Source: Hyparrhenia diplandra | Taxonomy: Eukaryota; Streptophyta; Magnoliopsida; Poales; Poaceae | Length of the DNA stretch: 64,000 nt | Direction of reading: 5' to 3' | Assembly (NCBI GenBank): GCA_015847255.1 | Contig: JADLZK010008240.1 | Location: 107,570 to 171,569 of the forward strand | In this document: one piece after another, positions 12,058 through 22,179 of the stretch | Numbering within the stretch: the stretch's first letter is position 1 | How the letters are laid out: every line of letters starts with the position of its first letter | The notes under the pieces: model-generated | The model's input: only the letters and a program-made list of their open reading frames with translations | The model's database searches: none | What the model was told of the DNA's origin: nothing | Made by a program: the position numbers and the translations under genes

Positions 12058-14642
12058 CTAGACATTGAAGGTCCATTTGTTCCCCTGAATCTCATGGGGT
12101 TGCTTCCTCCTTGATTTGGGTGGCCTTCCTATTTTCTTCTCATATATAGGAGGCTGGATTTTAGGACCATTCATCTTCATCCAACACGTCTTGTCAGCAC
12201 ATGGCATCACATTAAATCCATAGACAGCACTATAAGTCTCGGTGAGTGTAGCATGATGGTATGACATCTTCGGTGGGGTCGTTTCATGTCTCGGGCAAGA
12301 GATGGCATGACTACGAGGGAATGCCGGTCAAATTCCACCTCCTACGATCCACGGTGCTTGTCATTGATGTTAAGCGTGAACGGTAATCTCGGCCCTTCAC
12401 TTCAAAAAACACCCTCGCCAGCGGGAGAAACATAACAAGTGTTGGCCCACTCGAGTTTTTAGAATTTTTTTTCTAATCTTGGGACATATAGGGCTGGCCA
12501 CTTCTCATTAACATCTTTTACGCTTGTTGTACACCCCTGCCCATTAGTTGGTCTTTGATCTTCACAATCATGCTAAGGATGGGCATTTCTCTTGCATCCA
12601 AAGTATGTATTTGTTGAATACCTCACATGAATTGTTGAGCAACAAATCACACTTAGGAAACTCACGAAAAAGGCTTTAACCCAAGTGTTGGGGGCATCTG
12701 TTCTAACCATCTATGTGCATGTACATCTAATGTTCTTATTTTGTCCATGTTCCTATTCCATTCTACAACAGGTTGTGGACCTAGCACAAGCCCAAAGTTG
12801 GTTTTTAGGTTCTCACCTTTGAAGTGGCCTTGAAAGTTGGAGTACAAGTGTCGACACAAAAACGTGTTCGACTGCGGAAAAACTTCTTGGGACAGCGGGT
12901 ATAAGTCCTCGTGCAAGCATTGAAACAGTTAGTATCCAATGCAAAAAGAAAAAAAAAATAATGCTTTGGTAGTATACAACCTTTTGCTTATCAGTCATTA
13001 TAGTCCATGGATAAGTTTTTTCAATCCCGAGGTCTTGCTTCAAAGTCTCTAGGAACCATTTCCATGTCTTCTTTGACTCTACCTCCACATAGGCCATTGC
13101 TACTCGGGAATATGCAATTGTTGGGGTCTACACCAGCTACTTGATCAAAAGGCATCCTCCAAACTTAGTCTTAATGTGAATGACCATCCAAGCAAATGAC
13201 AAGCCTACGACCAGCTAGGAAACCCCTCTTGCATGCATCAAGTGAGAAATACATGTATTTGAAATGGCCATCATTGAGACCAACATAGAAAGTACTCGGG
13301 GTTTGACCTTCTCGGTTCATTGCCAAAATCCCACAACAAGTTGAACTGCTCCAACTCATCACCATAGATCCTGTCCATTGCCAGTCTCCTTGCTCTACCT
13401 AACTTGCACCTAGAGGGTGTCAAGTTCCACTCCTTTGCACAATCCTTGCAAAATTGCCAAGTGTCATCTTGTTATACGCTCACGAAGGCCTCGGTGTACT
13501 TCTCTCGAAAGCCACTTGGTCGTGCGGCTCTTCGGATCCCATTCCTTCCTGCAATTGTGTTGTCCAACATAAGTTTTCACCATGAATGCCTTAGTTCTAC
13601 TGTCATACGAAGCATACAAACCCCAGGGACACCCTTAGCACAATGAGCTCTAACTCTTGTCTTGTCATTTCTTGGCATTTTGATAGCAACTCTGTGCTTC
13701 AAGCTGTACTCAATTATTGCTTTTCTCGAAGTTGCACAGATGAGAACACCAAGCCAACTCTAAATGTTGGGTTCACAGTCATCGGGGTTGAAAGATCTCG
13801 AATTTGAGCTTCGTTTCCTTTTCACCATCGACTCACCATCAAAATCAAAGTCATCATCAGTAGTATTGTCTTCTGTTTGGGTAGGAAGAGATGGGAGCTT
13901 TGATGCCTCTTTGGCCTTGCTCATCTTGTTTCCCCTTCTGCACCCCCATCTATGACTTCTTCATCTACATTGTCTGCAAACAAGTCATCATCACCATCTT
14001 CTAAATCATTGTCACTATCATTATAGTTGTAATTTGAATCTTCACTGTCATCATCAGACATGTCATCATCAGACATGTCTGCAGCATCATTACCATGGCT
14101 TGGAACATCTAAGTTAGTATAGAACTCTGGTAGTTTGTCCCCTCGGATTTGCTCCACGGGCGCTTCACGTGGGCGACAACCTTGGGTAACTCGGAACTTT
14201 GGTTGAGCAGATACTCATCCCAATCAGTAACCCCTGTGAACTTGTAGTGTTCAAAATAAAGCACAAAGTTCTTCACCCTATCTGCAACTTGTTTCATTAC
14301 CAAACAATCATCATCACAGGAAATTATCCTAAGCCCATCACTTAAATCTTTCCCAGGCAGTAACCAGTACACACTCACATTATCAGTCAGGCCATAATCT
14401 AGCTGCAAGACCAGGTCCTCTATCCAAATATAGCACCAGAACTCTACTTCCAAGTTGTCATACCATGTCACTTTACCATCTACATATGTCCTGTTAGCAC
14501 CATGACCAGAGAAAGAACCTCCATGATGCACTTCTAGTGAAAATTTGTTGAAACCGGGACCTACATTACACAAACAACAAACTTGATTGAACAATTTCAC
14601 TTTGCAACCCAAGCCGCAAAAAACATTACGCACTAACAACAT
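12058..14642 (-). pseudogene. MULE transposase, degraded
   Basis: This is the transposase of the surrounding MULE, broken by many stops and shifts. On the minus strand the order is as follows. First comes an N-terminal PB1-like domain (14642-14112) with VHHGGSFSGHG, TYVDGKVTWYD and VYWLLPGKDLSDGLRI. Next is an acidic linker rich in DDMSDDDSED (14157-13921). A basic DNA-binding region lies at about 13700-13400. The DDE transposase region (13365-12660) has FYVGLNDGHFKYMYFSLDAC, KTWKWFLETLKQDLGI, TIMTDKQK and RHLYSNFQGHFKGE. The C-terminal tail (12267-12058) has KKIGRPPKSRRKQPHE. This order matches grass MULE transposases. No single frame is long enough to be active. Confidence 0.85.
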
Positions 14643-15136
14643 GGATCCAAACCCTAGAAATCACAATTTTGCCCCAACAAGTACCCAAATTGAAGAAGTC
14701 AACTAAATCCAAACCCTAACCATTCAAAGATTGTGCAAACATTGAAGAAGAACACGAAAAGATTGGAGTGGGGAGACTCACCATACTCGGCGGGGGTTCT
14801 CCTCCTTGCGGGAACCAAGGAGCCATGCGACGGGCACTGCGGCAAGCGCACCACACGCGCCACGGCTCACCACGCCGCTTTTTGCTCACCACGCCGCCCG
14901 CCCGGCGCCTCCCGGCTCATTTGCTCGCTAGCGCCGCCCCTTGCTAGCGTCGCCCCTCGCTAAGCGCCAAATAAGCGTGGCGGAGTCCCCGCAAGCGCGG
15001 GCGGACGGGACTCGCGGCCGCCGAGGCGAAGCGCGGCCTCGGCGGACCCGTGCGTGATACGATGACAGATTAGAAAGATGCGGGGGGCGAAGGGAGAAAA
15101 TGGGCTGCAGCGGGGGCCTCTGGAATATTTGATGTG

Positions 15137-15293
15137 CCACGTTGACATACCACGATTGACAAAACAGCCTTCAAAGCTGGTTTGGACCCAAATGAAACAT
15201 CTAGCAAGTTAAAGGACCTCTAAACCTGGTTTTGTAAATACATGGACCTAGATGATCCCCCCTGGACAAGTTTGAGGACCTACGGTGTATTTC
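15137..15293 (-). repeat. MULE right terminal inverted repeat
   Basis: It ends GGACCTACGGTGTATTTC and is complementary to the left repeat at 10879-11030. The transposase start lies about 500 bp inward from it, which is normal for MuDR-like elements. Confidence 0.8.
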
Positions 15294-15319
15294 ACTCAAA
15301 GCGAGAATGAGCTCCTAGG

Positions 15320-15420
15320 AAACCTTTTTTTTTTTTTCTCGAACACGCAAAAGGTTTGCGGTCTTTTGTATTAAGATGAATGAAAAGTAAAGAGTTACAA
15401 CAACACACTAGGGGGATACA
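15320..15420 (-). mobile_element. LINE 3' end, minus strand
   Basis: A run of T at about 15325-15338 is followed by CTCGAACACGCAAAAGG and TTTTGTATTAA. On the minus strand this reads TTAATACAAAAGACCGCAAA, a CCTTTTGCGTGTTCGAG hairpin, then poly(A), which is the conserved 3' terminus of many grass LINEs. A related copy lies at 24768-24830. How far the element extends to the right is uncertain. Confidence 0.6.
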
Positions 15421-17332
15421 ATTATACCAATAGCTCCGCCCTCCCTAGCGAAAAGAGAACAAAGCGTGATTACTCGCTAGATAAACAACCTAGTCGACAT
15501 CGCCGTTCAGGATGCGACGGCTCGCGCGGCGCGTCGACCGCCTCGGTCCTACACGGCGAATCTGGAAAGATCCGGCGCATGGCCTCCTTTGCGAGGGTGC
15601 GGTTGTCGCCGTGAACTCTATCGTAGTAGATGCATGTCGGCTCCGCCGTAGAGGGGGCATCGTCGTCCATCAATGAACCTCATCCATTTGCGTCACCAAC
15701 ATCTCCCTCGCCGCGAAACTAGCATATCAAGAGCGGGTGGCGGCGAGCCTCTAGCGGCGGTGCGGCGGCATAGGCTCTGGCGGTGACACCTGCACCGGCA
15801 TAGGCAACAAAGGCGGCGACGCCTTGCGCAGGACCTTGTCTTTGAATTGCCTTATTCTCGTCAAGGGAAGGCAAAGAGGCTACGGCGGCGCGTCCGGGTG
15901 CGGTAGGTGTGGCTTGGCGTGGCAGCCACCGTCTTGGCGCATCGAGCTGACCACCGGGAGGGCGGACATACGTGTCTCCTTCCTCGGGCCAAAGCTTTGG
16001 CGGGTAGTCGTCGTCCCACCGCGGCCGTGTGAACGTCTGCGCGATCTCGTCCTTCCTCGGGCCAAAGCCTAGCGGGCAGTCGTCTTCCTCCACGGCCGCC
16101 TCGGCGTCCAGCGGCATCGTCGAAAACCATCCGCATTGGCGTGACCGATAAACCCAGCCAGTGGTCACCGAGTGTGAGGCGTGGTGCGAAGGTGGCAATG
16201 GCGGCTGCCGTGGCGGTGTGGGCAGCCACCACCAAGGCGTGTCGCCTCCAACTCCGCCCGAGCGTCGGCGGGAACAACCCGGTTGCTCTAGAGAGAAGCC
16301 TCGAGCAACATCGGGTCATCCGCGGTGACAAGATCAGCCCGGGCGTCGGGCGCGCGTCCGGCAACGATGGCTCGACCTCGGTGATGTACGACCCGAGCGC
16401 TGTGGCGCCCCCGTCGGCGTCGGCGCCGTCGCTTCCGATCCCTACGCCGCCACACCCGACAGCGGCGAAGACATGGCGTGGCCGAGATAAGCGTCGTCGG
16501 CCGCAACGCTCGATGGCCCCTCGTCGCTTTGGACACCAGGCGAATCCGGGTTCGCGCTGCTGTCGACCGCCACAGCCTTGGTGGCATCCACCGCTGGCTG
16601 AGTGCGGCGTCGCCATCGCCGTTGCCACCGGTGAGCATAGAACGAACAATTGAGGCACTGTCGCGGGCGCCCTGGGATCTTCCGGGGCCGGTTGTCGCCC
16701 GCAGCGAGGCTCCACCGGCGTCGTCCCCGGGCGCGTCACGGTGAGGCAGAATGTCGCGCCACCATCGGCGTTGGGGCAGAGATCCTCCAGCGGCGTCCGA
16801 GGCGCTGCCGGGCGGGTATACAACCCTCGGCCGGCCGGGCAGGGGATGCCGCTCAGCGGCGAAGCGGACGCGGACGATCATCCTTCCGCCCGGCGTTGTC
16901 GAGTACAGCCCTAGACCCTCCGGCGCCCAGTCCGCCTTAGCGGGCGTAAAGGACCCGCCTGAGGCAGAACGTGGGGCACAGAAGGAGGCTTGGAGCAATA
17001 GTTCATCAATTCACAAATTGTTGTTCTAGAAAAGGAAGAAAAATAACCTCGTGAGTGGAGATTTGAAGTACTAGCTTTACGGTCCGAATGGAAGTCAAGT
17101 AAAAATCATACCAAGCAGTAGTAGGTTAAAATTCGTATCTTGCCTAGACCAATAAGCCCCGGGATGACGTAGCAGGCTGCAGGCAGTCGATGATGATCAC
17201 TGATCAAACGGCTTGGCACGGACGGGAAGACCCCCAGGTCCACGGTCAAGTCTCAATCCGTGTTATCTCCTGCCCCACCTCTGGCCCACCAGCAACCAAC
17301 CTTCGCCGAAACCCGGTCAAGTCCACGGCACC
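15421..17332. other. GC-rich, CpG-rich region without a supported gene
   Basis: ORFs up to 320 codons are open on both strands at 15700-17000, but this follows from GC content near the ceiling and the lack of A/T for stop codons. None of the translations shows a domain, and they are Arg/Pro/Gly-rich in all frames. An internal repeat built around CTTCCTCGGGCCAAAGC recurs at about 15978 and 16051. The region could be the body of the minus-strand LINE-like element whose tail is at 15320, or the GC-rich 5' part of a lost gene. Confidence 0.4.
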
Positions 17333-17338
17333 TATAAA
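17333..17338 (+). promoter_or_regulatory. TATA box of ectodomain exon copy B
   Basis: TATAAA stands in a CACCTATAAACGG context 66 bp upstream of the first ATG at 17404. This is a usual spacing for a plant promoter with a short leader. It suggests that this exon has its own transcription start rather than being internal to the upstream copy. Confidence 0.6.
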
Positions 17339-17403
17339 CGGCGGCGGCCGCAAGTCACAAGGAACCAAACGCGTGCCTAATTGGAGCTAAACAAAACAGC
17401 CTG

Positions 17404-18308
17404 ATGAGCATGAGCACGCCGCCTCGTCTTCTCGCAACCATGGATGCTCACCTACCCGTACCACGCCTCCCCGTCCTCCTCATCTTCGTCTTCCTCGCCG
17501 TCCATGTCCATCTCCCCGCCTCCCATGCCACCCCTCCTCAGCTCCCGACCACCTATGAAGGTTCGATTTGCTCGGAGTCGGTCATGTGCGGCCGCGTCAG
17601 TATCAGCTATCCCTTCTACAGCACCGACGCGACCACCGATTACGGATACAGCTACTCCTGCGGCTACACCGACCTGAAGATTTCCTGCCAAGGCGATGGG
17701 CCGACCGGGACCCCGGTCATCAGTCTCGGCGGCGACGACTACGCCGTTCAGGACATCTTCTACGACTTCCACACCATCATTCTGGTGGACAGAGAAGTGC
17801 TCGCCGGTGGCAGCTGCCCTGCAATCAGCCACAACGTCAGCTTCGACGAGTTGTGGCTGCACAACAGCAGCGCCTCCTACAACCTCACCTTCTTCTTCGG
17901 CTGTGACACCGGGGAGTTTGAATATGAAGCACACAAAATCAGATGCCTGGGGTTCAATGGTCCGTTAGGTGGTGGCGTAGGAGACTCCTTCGTGGTCAGG
18001 ACTGATGAGCCTGGCAGCAGGGATTTTGAGCAAGAATTGGCAAGGAAGAACTGCAAGCACGTTGTCACCGTGCCAGTGATGGACGATGTTCTGAAAAGAG
18101 CAGAAAGTAACCTGAGTAACTTCACAACTGGCGGATACGGATACGTGCTTCAGCGTGGGTTCGAGCTGGAATGGAGCCCTATCACAGCGGAAGCGGATCA
18201 CTGTCAGCAGTGCGAGGGAGTCCAATGGGCGATGCGCCTATAGCCAGAAGAAGGAATTCATGGGCTGCTTGTGCGACGGAGGGAAGGTGGACACCCAGTA
18301 CTGCAAAA
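17404..18308 (+). pseudogene. LRK10L-type ectodomain exon 1, copy B, one-base frameshift
   Basis: This is a first exon like the other three. The signal-peptide region includes LPVLLIFVFLAVHVHLPASHA (ATGs at 17404, 17410 and 17440 are all possible). A GUB_WAK_bind domain follows with CGRVSISYPFY and a CGYTDLKISC block, then VGYGYVLQRGFELEW-like sequence and the start of the CxxC segment (CQQCEG). At about 18216-18219 one extra base shifts the frame and gives a stop at 18241. With it removed the exon continues CEGSNGRCAYSQKKEFMGCL to a phase-1 donor (GTAAGT at 18309), exactly as in copies A and C. The splice site and downstream codons are conserved, so the shift is either recent or a sequence error. 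No kinase exons follow before copy C. Confidence 0.78.
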
Positions 18309-19840
18309 GTAAGTAGTCCTTCTGAACCTTCCTTTTAGTTTTCGCAATCACCATAGCACGCACCGTTTTTTTTTTTTTTTTTTTGATGAAACACCGGTTG
18401 CATCAATAGTTTGCAACCTCGTAGCTAGCTGCTAGCCCCGCCAGTTGGGGCTCCTGCTTGCCTCGTGCTAATGGCGAATGCTTTGACCTGATCTAGTCTA
18501 GTCTACACCTCGTTGGGGCTTGCCTGGGAAATTAATGCTATGGTAGGTACAGAGCAGGAAATTGTGGCTCCTGTTTGCGTCATTCGACAAGGATGTTTAG
18601 AGCCTCGCGACCCTCGTTCTGTTTTTTCTCACCAAATCCGTGCTTTTTCGTGAGCGAGATTCATCAGGCGGCCCGGCGGCCTGCCGTGCTCCACGAGCAG
18701 AGGCGGTATTGCCCCTGTTTCAATGCTACTCGTAAATGGCAAACGCAGCCCACAGGCGGACAGCCGGACCACCCTGGTTTGCGTTGCCAAACGGAGGGGT
18801 TTGGTAGCGTCGGCTGGCTGGCTCTAGCAGGCGGGCGAACATTGTTTGGTTTTTCGTTGCTGTGGCTAATGTTATTAGCTGTAGCCTGTTGGATGTTTGC
18901 TCCGTACGAATAAGCCATGTTTTAGTCCACCCGAAGACGTGTTTCCATGGGTTGGAGACTTGGAGTTGGTAGTGGAGTACGCTTTCTATTCGCTTTAATT
19001 TCAGTGCTACAGAAAAAAGAGCCGCGGGGGTCATTAATTAATTCTTTTTTGATACTCCTATATTGTTATATGAAGTGCTGACTGCTGACCACTTCTGGAA
19101 TACTATTAGAAAAGCACAATTTTCTTAGAATATGCAAGTAGTAAAAGGATTAGTGGAAACAATGATGAATCCTCTAAGAAAATGGGTAGAAATATCAAGC
19201 GGGGAGCCAAAATCAAAGTGCCTTTGTTTCCATGGCGTGAGCCAAATGAACCAATGGAAAGCTCACCTGATGACATTGTCGATGCAACCTGCAAGCTGCC
19301 AAACTAGTGAGAGCAGACACTGTCATATGGATTACTCTAATTGCTAGGAGTGTTTTTCTTTTTTTCACCCAAAGACGCGGTTCTTGGTCTTAGTCGTGAT
19401 TCGTGACATCATACGTTGTGTTTACTTCCATTTCATGGTTCTCAACCTTAGCTTTTCTCCTTATTGCTTATTCGAGAAAAAAACTTTCCTGCACTGCCAA
19501 GTTCCCATCACTGCATCACAGAGAGGAGGATCAGAGGACTGGGTCCTGAATCCTTGAGCACAGCTGCAGTTATGTAGTTGCTGACCATGTACGAGTGTTC
19601 AACGCTAAACGCAAATTTCTCTTCTAGATAGAACACGAGCCGCGACGGGACAACGACGGGGAGGCAGCAGCAGTCATAGGCCGTAGCCAACCTTGCGTGG
19701 CGGTGGCAGCGATTGACTAATTTTGCGAGACCCAGGTGGCCAAGATCGCCATGGTCAAGCACCGCTGTTCAGACCCGGAGACGCCATGCCGCCACCAAAC
19801 CTTCCGAGAAGCCTCCCCAGCCCAGCCTAGCTTGTTGCCT
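18309..19840. other. spacer after ectodomain copy B
   Basis: No transmembrane or kinase exon is present. A poly(T) tract of 18-20 bases near 18367-18385 has CACCG on both sides, resembling a remnant of a retroposed tail. The rest is unrecognised non-coding DNA leading to the promoter of copy C. Confidence 0.5.
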
Positions 19841-19846
19841 TATAAA
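19841..19846 (+). promoter_or_regulatory. TATA box of ectodomain exon copy C
   Basis: TATAAA stands in a GCCTTATAAACAGAG context 68 bp upstream of the ATG at 19914. The spacing is nearly identical to that of copy B, pointing to an independent promoter for this exon. Confidence 0.65.
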
Positions 19847-19913
19847 CAGAGCCGAGGCCGGCGACCACCGGACTACGGGGAGAGAGGGAAAAAAACTCGT
19901 CTGATATTCAGCC

Positions 19914-20760
19914 ATGGCCCTCTGCTCGCTACACCGCCACCGGCTGCCGCTGCCGCTGCTGCTTCTCCTTGCCGTCTTGGTTGCCGCTTCAGGCGACGAT
20001 TACAACACCTCCATATGCAAGCTTGAGCCATACACATGCGGCAAAGTGAACATCAGCTACCCGTTCTACCTTTCGGATCAGACGGCAGATGTCCTGGGCA
20101 ACAACAACTCCTCCTGCGGGTACCCTGGGCTGGCCATCGACTGTGTGGACGACAAGTACCCCATCATACAACTCGGCAGCAGCAGCAGCAACACAGGCTA
20201 CTCCTACAACGTGACGGACATCGACTACCCCAACTCCACCATCTACCTCGCCGACCCGGATGTCCTCGACGACGAGAGCTGTCCACGGGTCGACCACAAC
20301 GTCACCGTTTCGCCAACACCAACCTTGTGGCTGAACCTGTCGGACTACACCGTTGATTACCTCCTCTTCTTCACCAACTGCTCCATCAACACTTTCCCTG
20401 GACAGTCTTCTCCCATCCAGCCGATAGCATGTTTAAGCAGTTCTGAAGACGGTGTAGAGTATTATTCTTTTGTGATCCCTGAGGAGCTGCCCCACCAACT
20501 CTTGTCGATGAAGTGTGATCCAGCTATCCAAGTGCCGGTGCTTCAGAACTCCTCACTGACGACCGATTCGCAATGGAGCATCAACGGGTACAGCAACGCT
20601 CTTAAACAGGGTTTTCAGTTGGAATGGACCTCGGATAGGAAGACCGAGCAGTGTACCAAGTGCGAGGGATCCAATGGGAAGTGTGCCTACAGCAGAGAGG
20701 GGGAATTCGTGGCTTGCCTGTGCAACAACGGCAGAGTGAGCGACCATGAATGCACCAAAG
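19914..20760 (+). CDS. LRK10L-type ectodomain exon 1 (GUB_WAK_bind), copy C
   Basis: This intact exon encodes about 282 residues. Residues 1-28 are a strong signal peptide with a PLPLLLLLAVLVAASG core. The GUB_WAK_bind domain has C..EPYTCGKVNISYPFYLSD and a CGYPGLAIDC block. Several N-linked glycosylation sequons follow (NNSS, NVT, NST, NLS). The end has the WAK_assoc-type pattern GFQLEW, CTKCEGSNGKCAYSREGEF and ACLCNNG. The exon stops at AAA-G before GTAAGC (20761), phase 1. Joined to the micro-exon at 25507 it would read ...CTKGSKPKTGMIAG, in frame with the transmembrane segment and kinase. It is the best-preserved partner for that kinase module apart from copy D. It is probably a receptor ectodomain at the plasma membrane facing the cell wall; the ligand is unknown. 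Confidence 0.85.
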
Positions 20761-20786
20761 GTAAGCCCTTTGTGTCTTGTAGTACT

Positions 20787-20873
20787 ACCTTTTCTCCTTC
20801 CCTTTTTTGTTTGAAGCCAAGCCTTTTCTCCTTCCCTTTTTTGTTTGAAGCCAAGCCTTTTCTCCTTCCTTGG
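20787..20873 (+). repeat. 34-bp tandem repeat next to a splice donor
   Basis: About 2.4 copies of a unit beginning CCTTTTCTCCTTCCC, with TTTTTTGTTTGAAGCCAAG as its second half, lie 25 bp inside the intron after copy C. The unit is pyrimidine-rich on the transcribed strand. Confidence 0.8.
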
Positions 20874-21317
20874 GGTCAAATTGCCAAGGGGATCCATTAG
20901 CTTGCAGTTTCATCACTTGAAAGTAGGCAGGACAGGAGTAGCTGTCAGTTGTAGCTTCAGATTGAAAAAAACTTGTTTTTGTTTCAAACTTTACCTTGAA
21001 ATCAAATCTTTGCTTGGCCTGAACAATGAACTTCGATTGATTTTTTATAATAAAGGTGTAGAAATGGATCTAATTTAAAGAGTGAAAAAACTGTAGAAAT
21101 CAATCAGCCATGTAGCATTTGAGCCCTATCCTTAACAGGACCACCAGCAGAAGCTTTGCCACCAGCTTGCTATATTTTGGGCCTTCTTAAACTTCTTCCT
21201 CTTGGGCCTTCCGTGTCAATTTCCTTTCCAACCCTATGTCTGCAACCGGCGCTCCCTCGTGCTTACCACTTTGCAATTTTGCAACTAGCAAGCTGTTTTG
21301 CTTCATCACAAAACTGA

Positions 21318-21457
21318 CCCTATTTGGTTTAGGCACTAATTAGTTCTTAGTACTAAAAAATCCCTAAAAAGCAAACAGAAACAGACTTTTTTTTTTTATT
21401 AATCTCTAAAAGGGGACTTTTTTTAAAAAAATCCCTAGACTGAACCAAACAGCCCCT
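21318..21457. repeat. Tourist-like MITE
   Basis: Inverted ends CCCTATTTGGTTTAG and CTGAACCAAACAGCCCC enclose an AT-rich interior with TACTAAAAAATCCCT and its near-complement. This is the usual structure of a common grass MITE. The target duplication is not clear. Confidence 0.6.
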
Positions 21458-22179
21458 TAAATTTTTACATTGGGTTAGGTTTCAGAAGTCACATCATGGA
21501 CTACCTGATCACAGTAAGCCTTCAGCTAGCTGTTTATGTGTGATGGAAATGGAATAAAAGCAATAGTCGAACACGACCGAGGACCAGCCACTCTGACCGA
21601 TTCTTCCCCCAATCCAGACGCGGTGTGTTGTTGTGTGGAACGCTCTGGTCACCTGAACGTCCGTCCACAACTTGGACCGCGTGTGCTCTCATTTCTCCAC
21701 AGCGGACTGCCGTGTGCTCTCATTTCTCATTCCAAAACGAAAATTGGAGTGCAAGGAAAAAAACAACTTCCTTCTAGAAACCACCTGCACATCAAAAAAA
21801 AAAAAAAGTGATGACCTACTAGTACTAACCAAGCTCTGGAGTCGCCACGGGGATGGCATGGGGAGCAGGGGACGGGGTCTGGTCAGGTAGCCCGGCGACT
21901 CTGGCAATGTGGCGCGGTAGGCTGGCAACGTCGCGACTCGCGAGTCCGCCGCTACTGAAGGCATCAGTTTGCCCGTGTGTCCTTGGCTCCTTGCCTGCCC
22001 GTCGTCAGTGTCAGCCACCCAATTTTCGCCGGTACTGCACGGCTAGCTGCACTTGTCACCGGCAAAGGCGAGGCTTAAAACATCGCTGGACAAAACAAAC
22101 CGTAGCCTGCCCGCCAACCAAAACCGCGCGCCAGAGATCATCCCTGAAACCTGAACAGAGCTGCCAGCTGCCTGCTGCC

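Larger units (their letters stand above)
10879..15293 (-). mobile_element. Mutator-like element (MULE) with about 155-bp terminal inverted repeats
   Basis: The left end (10879 to about 11030) and right end (15293 back to about 15137) are long inverted repeats of each other, estimated by eye at 85-90 percent identity. Shared blocks include GTAGGTCCTCAAACTTGTC, TAGAGGTCCTTTAACTTGCT and GGGTCCAAACCAGCTTT. Between them lies a decayed minus-strand transposase gene of the MuDR class. Long TIRs plus a MULE transposase identify a formerly autonomous MULE of about 4.4 kb. A clean 9-bp target duplication is not visible; the left side abuts a poly(A) run and both flanks share CTCAAA, so slippage may have blurred it. 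Confidence 0.85.
20761..22179. other. spacer between copies C and D
   Basis: It holds a 34-bp tandem repeat directly after the copy C splice donor, a Tourist-like MITE at about 21318-21457, and the upstream region of copy D. A TTAAAAC stretch near 22075 is the only TATA-like candidate for copy D. No kinase exon is present. Confidence 0.5.

Noticed and set aside
10861..15305. 9-bp target duplication of the MULE
   Set aside because: Left flank is poly(A) and right flank is ACTCAAAGC; only CTCAAA is shared, so I do not claim it.
15861..16823. 320-codon minus-strand ORF and overlapping ORFs on both strands
   Set aside because: The region is extremely GC-rich, so stops are rare in all frames. 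The translations are Arg/Pro/Ala-rich without domains, and no frame looks selected.
4741..17403. Missing kinase exons for ectodomain copy A
   Set aside because: I looked for glycine loop, HRD, DFG and the DPEY motif in all frames and saw none.
21853..22179. Upstream extension of ectodomain copy D to an earlier ATG
   Set aside because: The added 109 residues have no family similarity and would bury the signal peptide. The ATG at 22180 fits the other copies.
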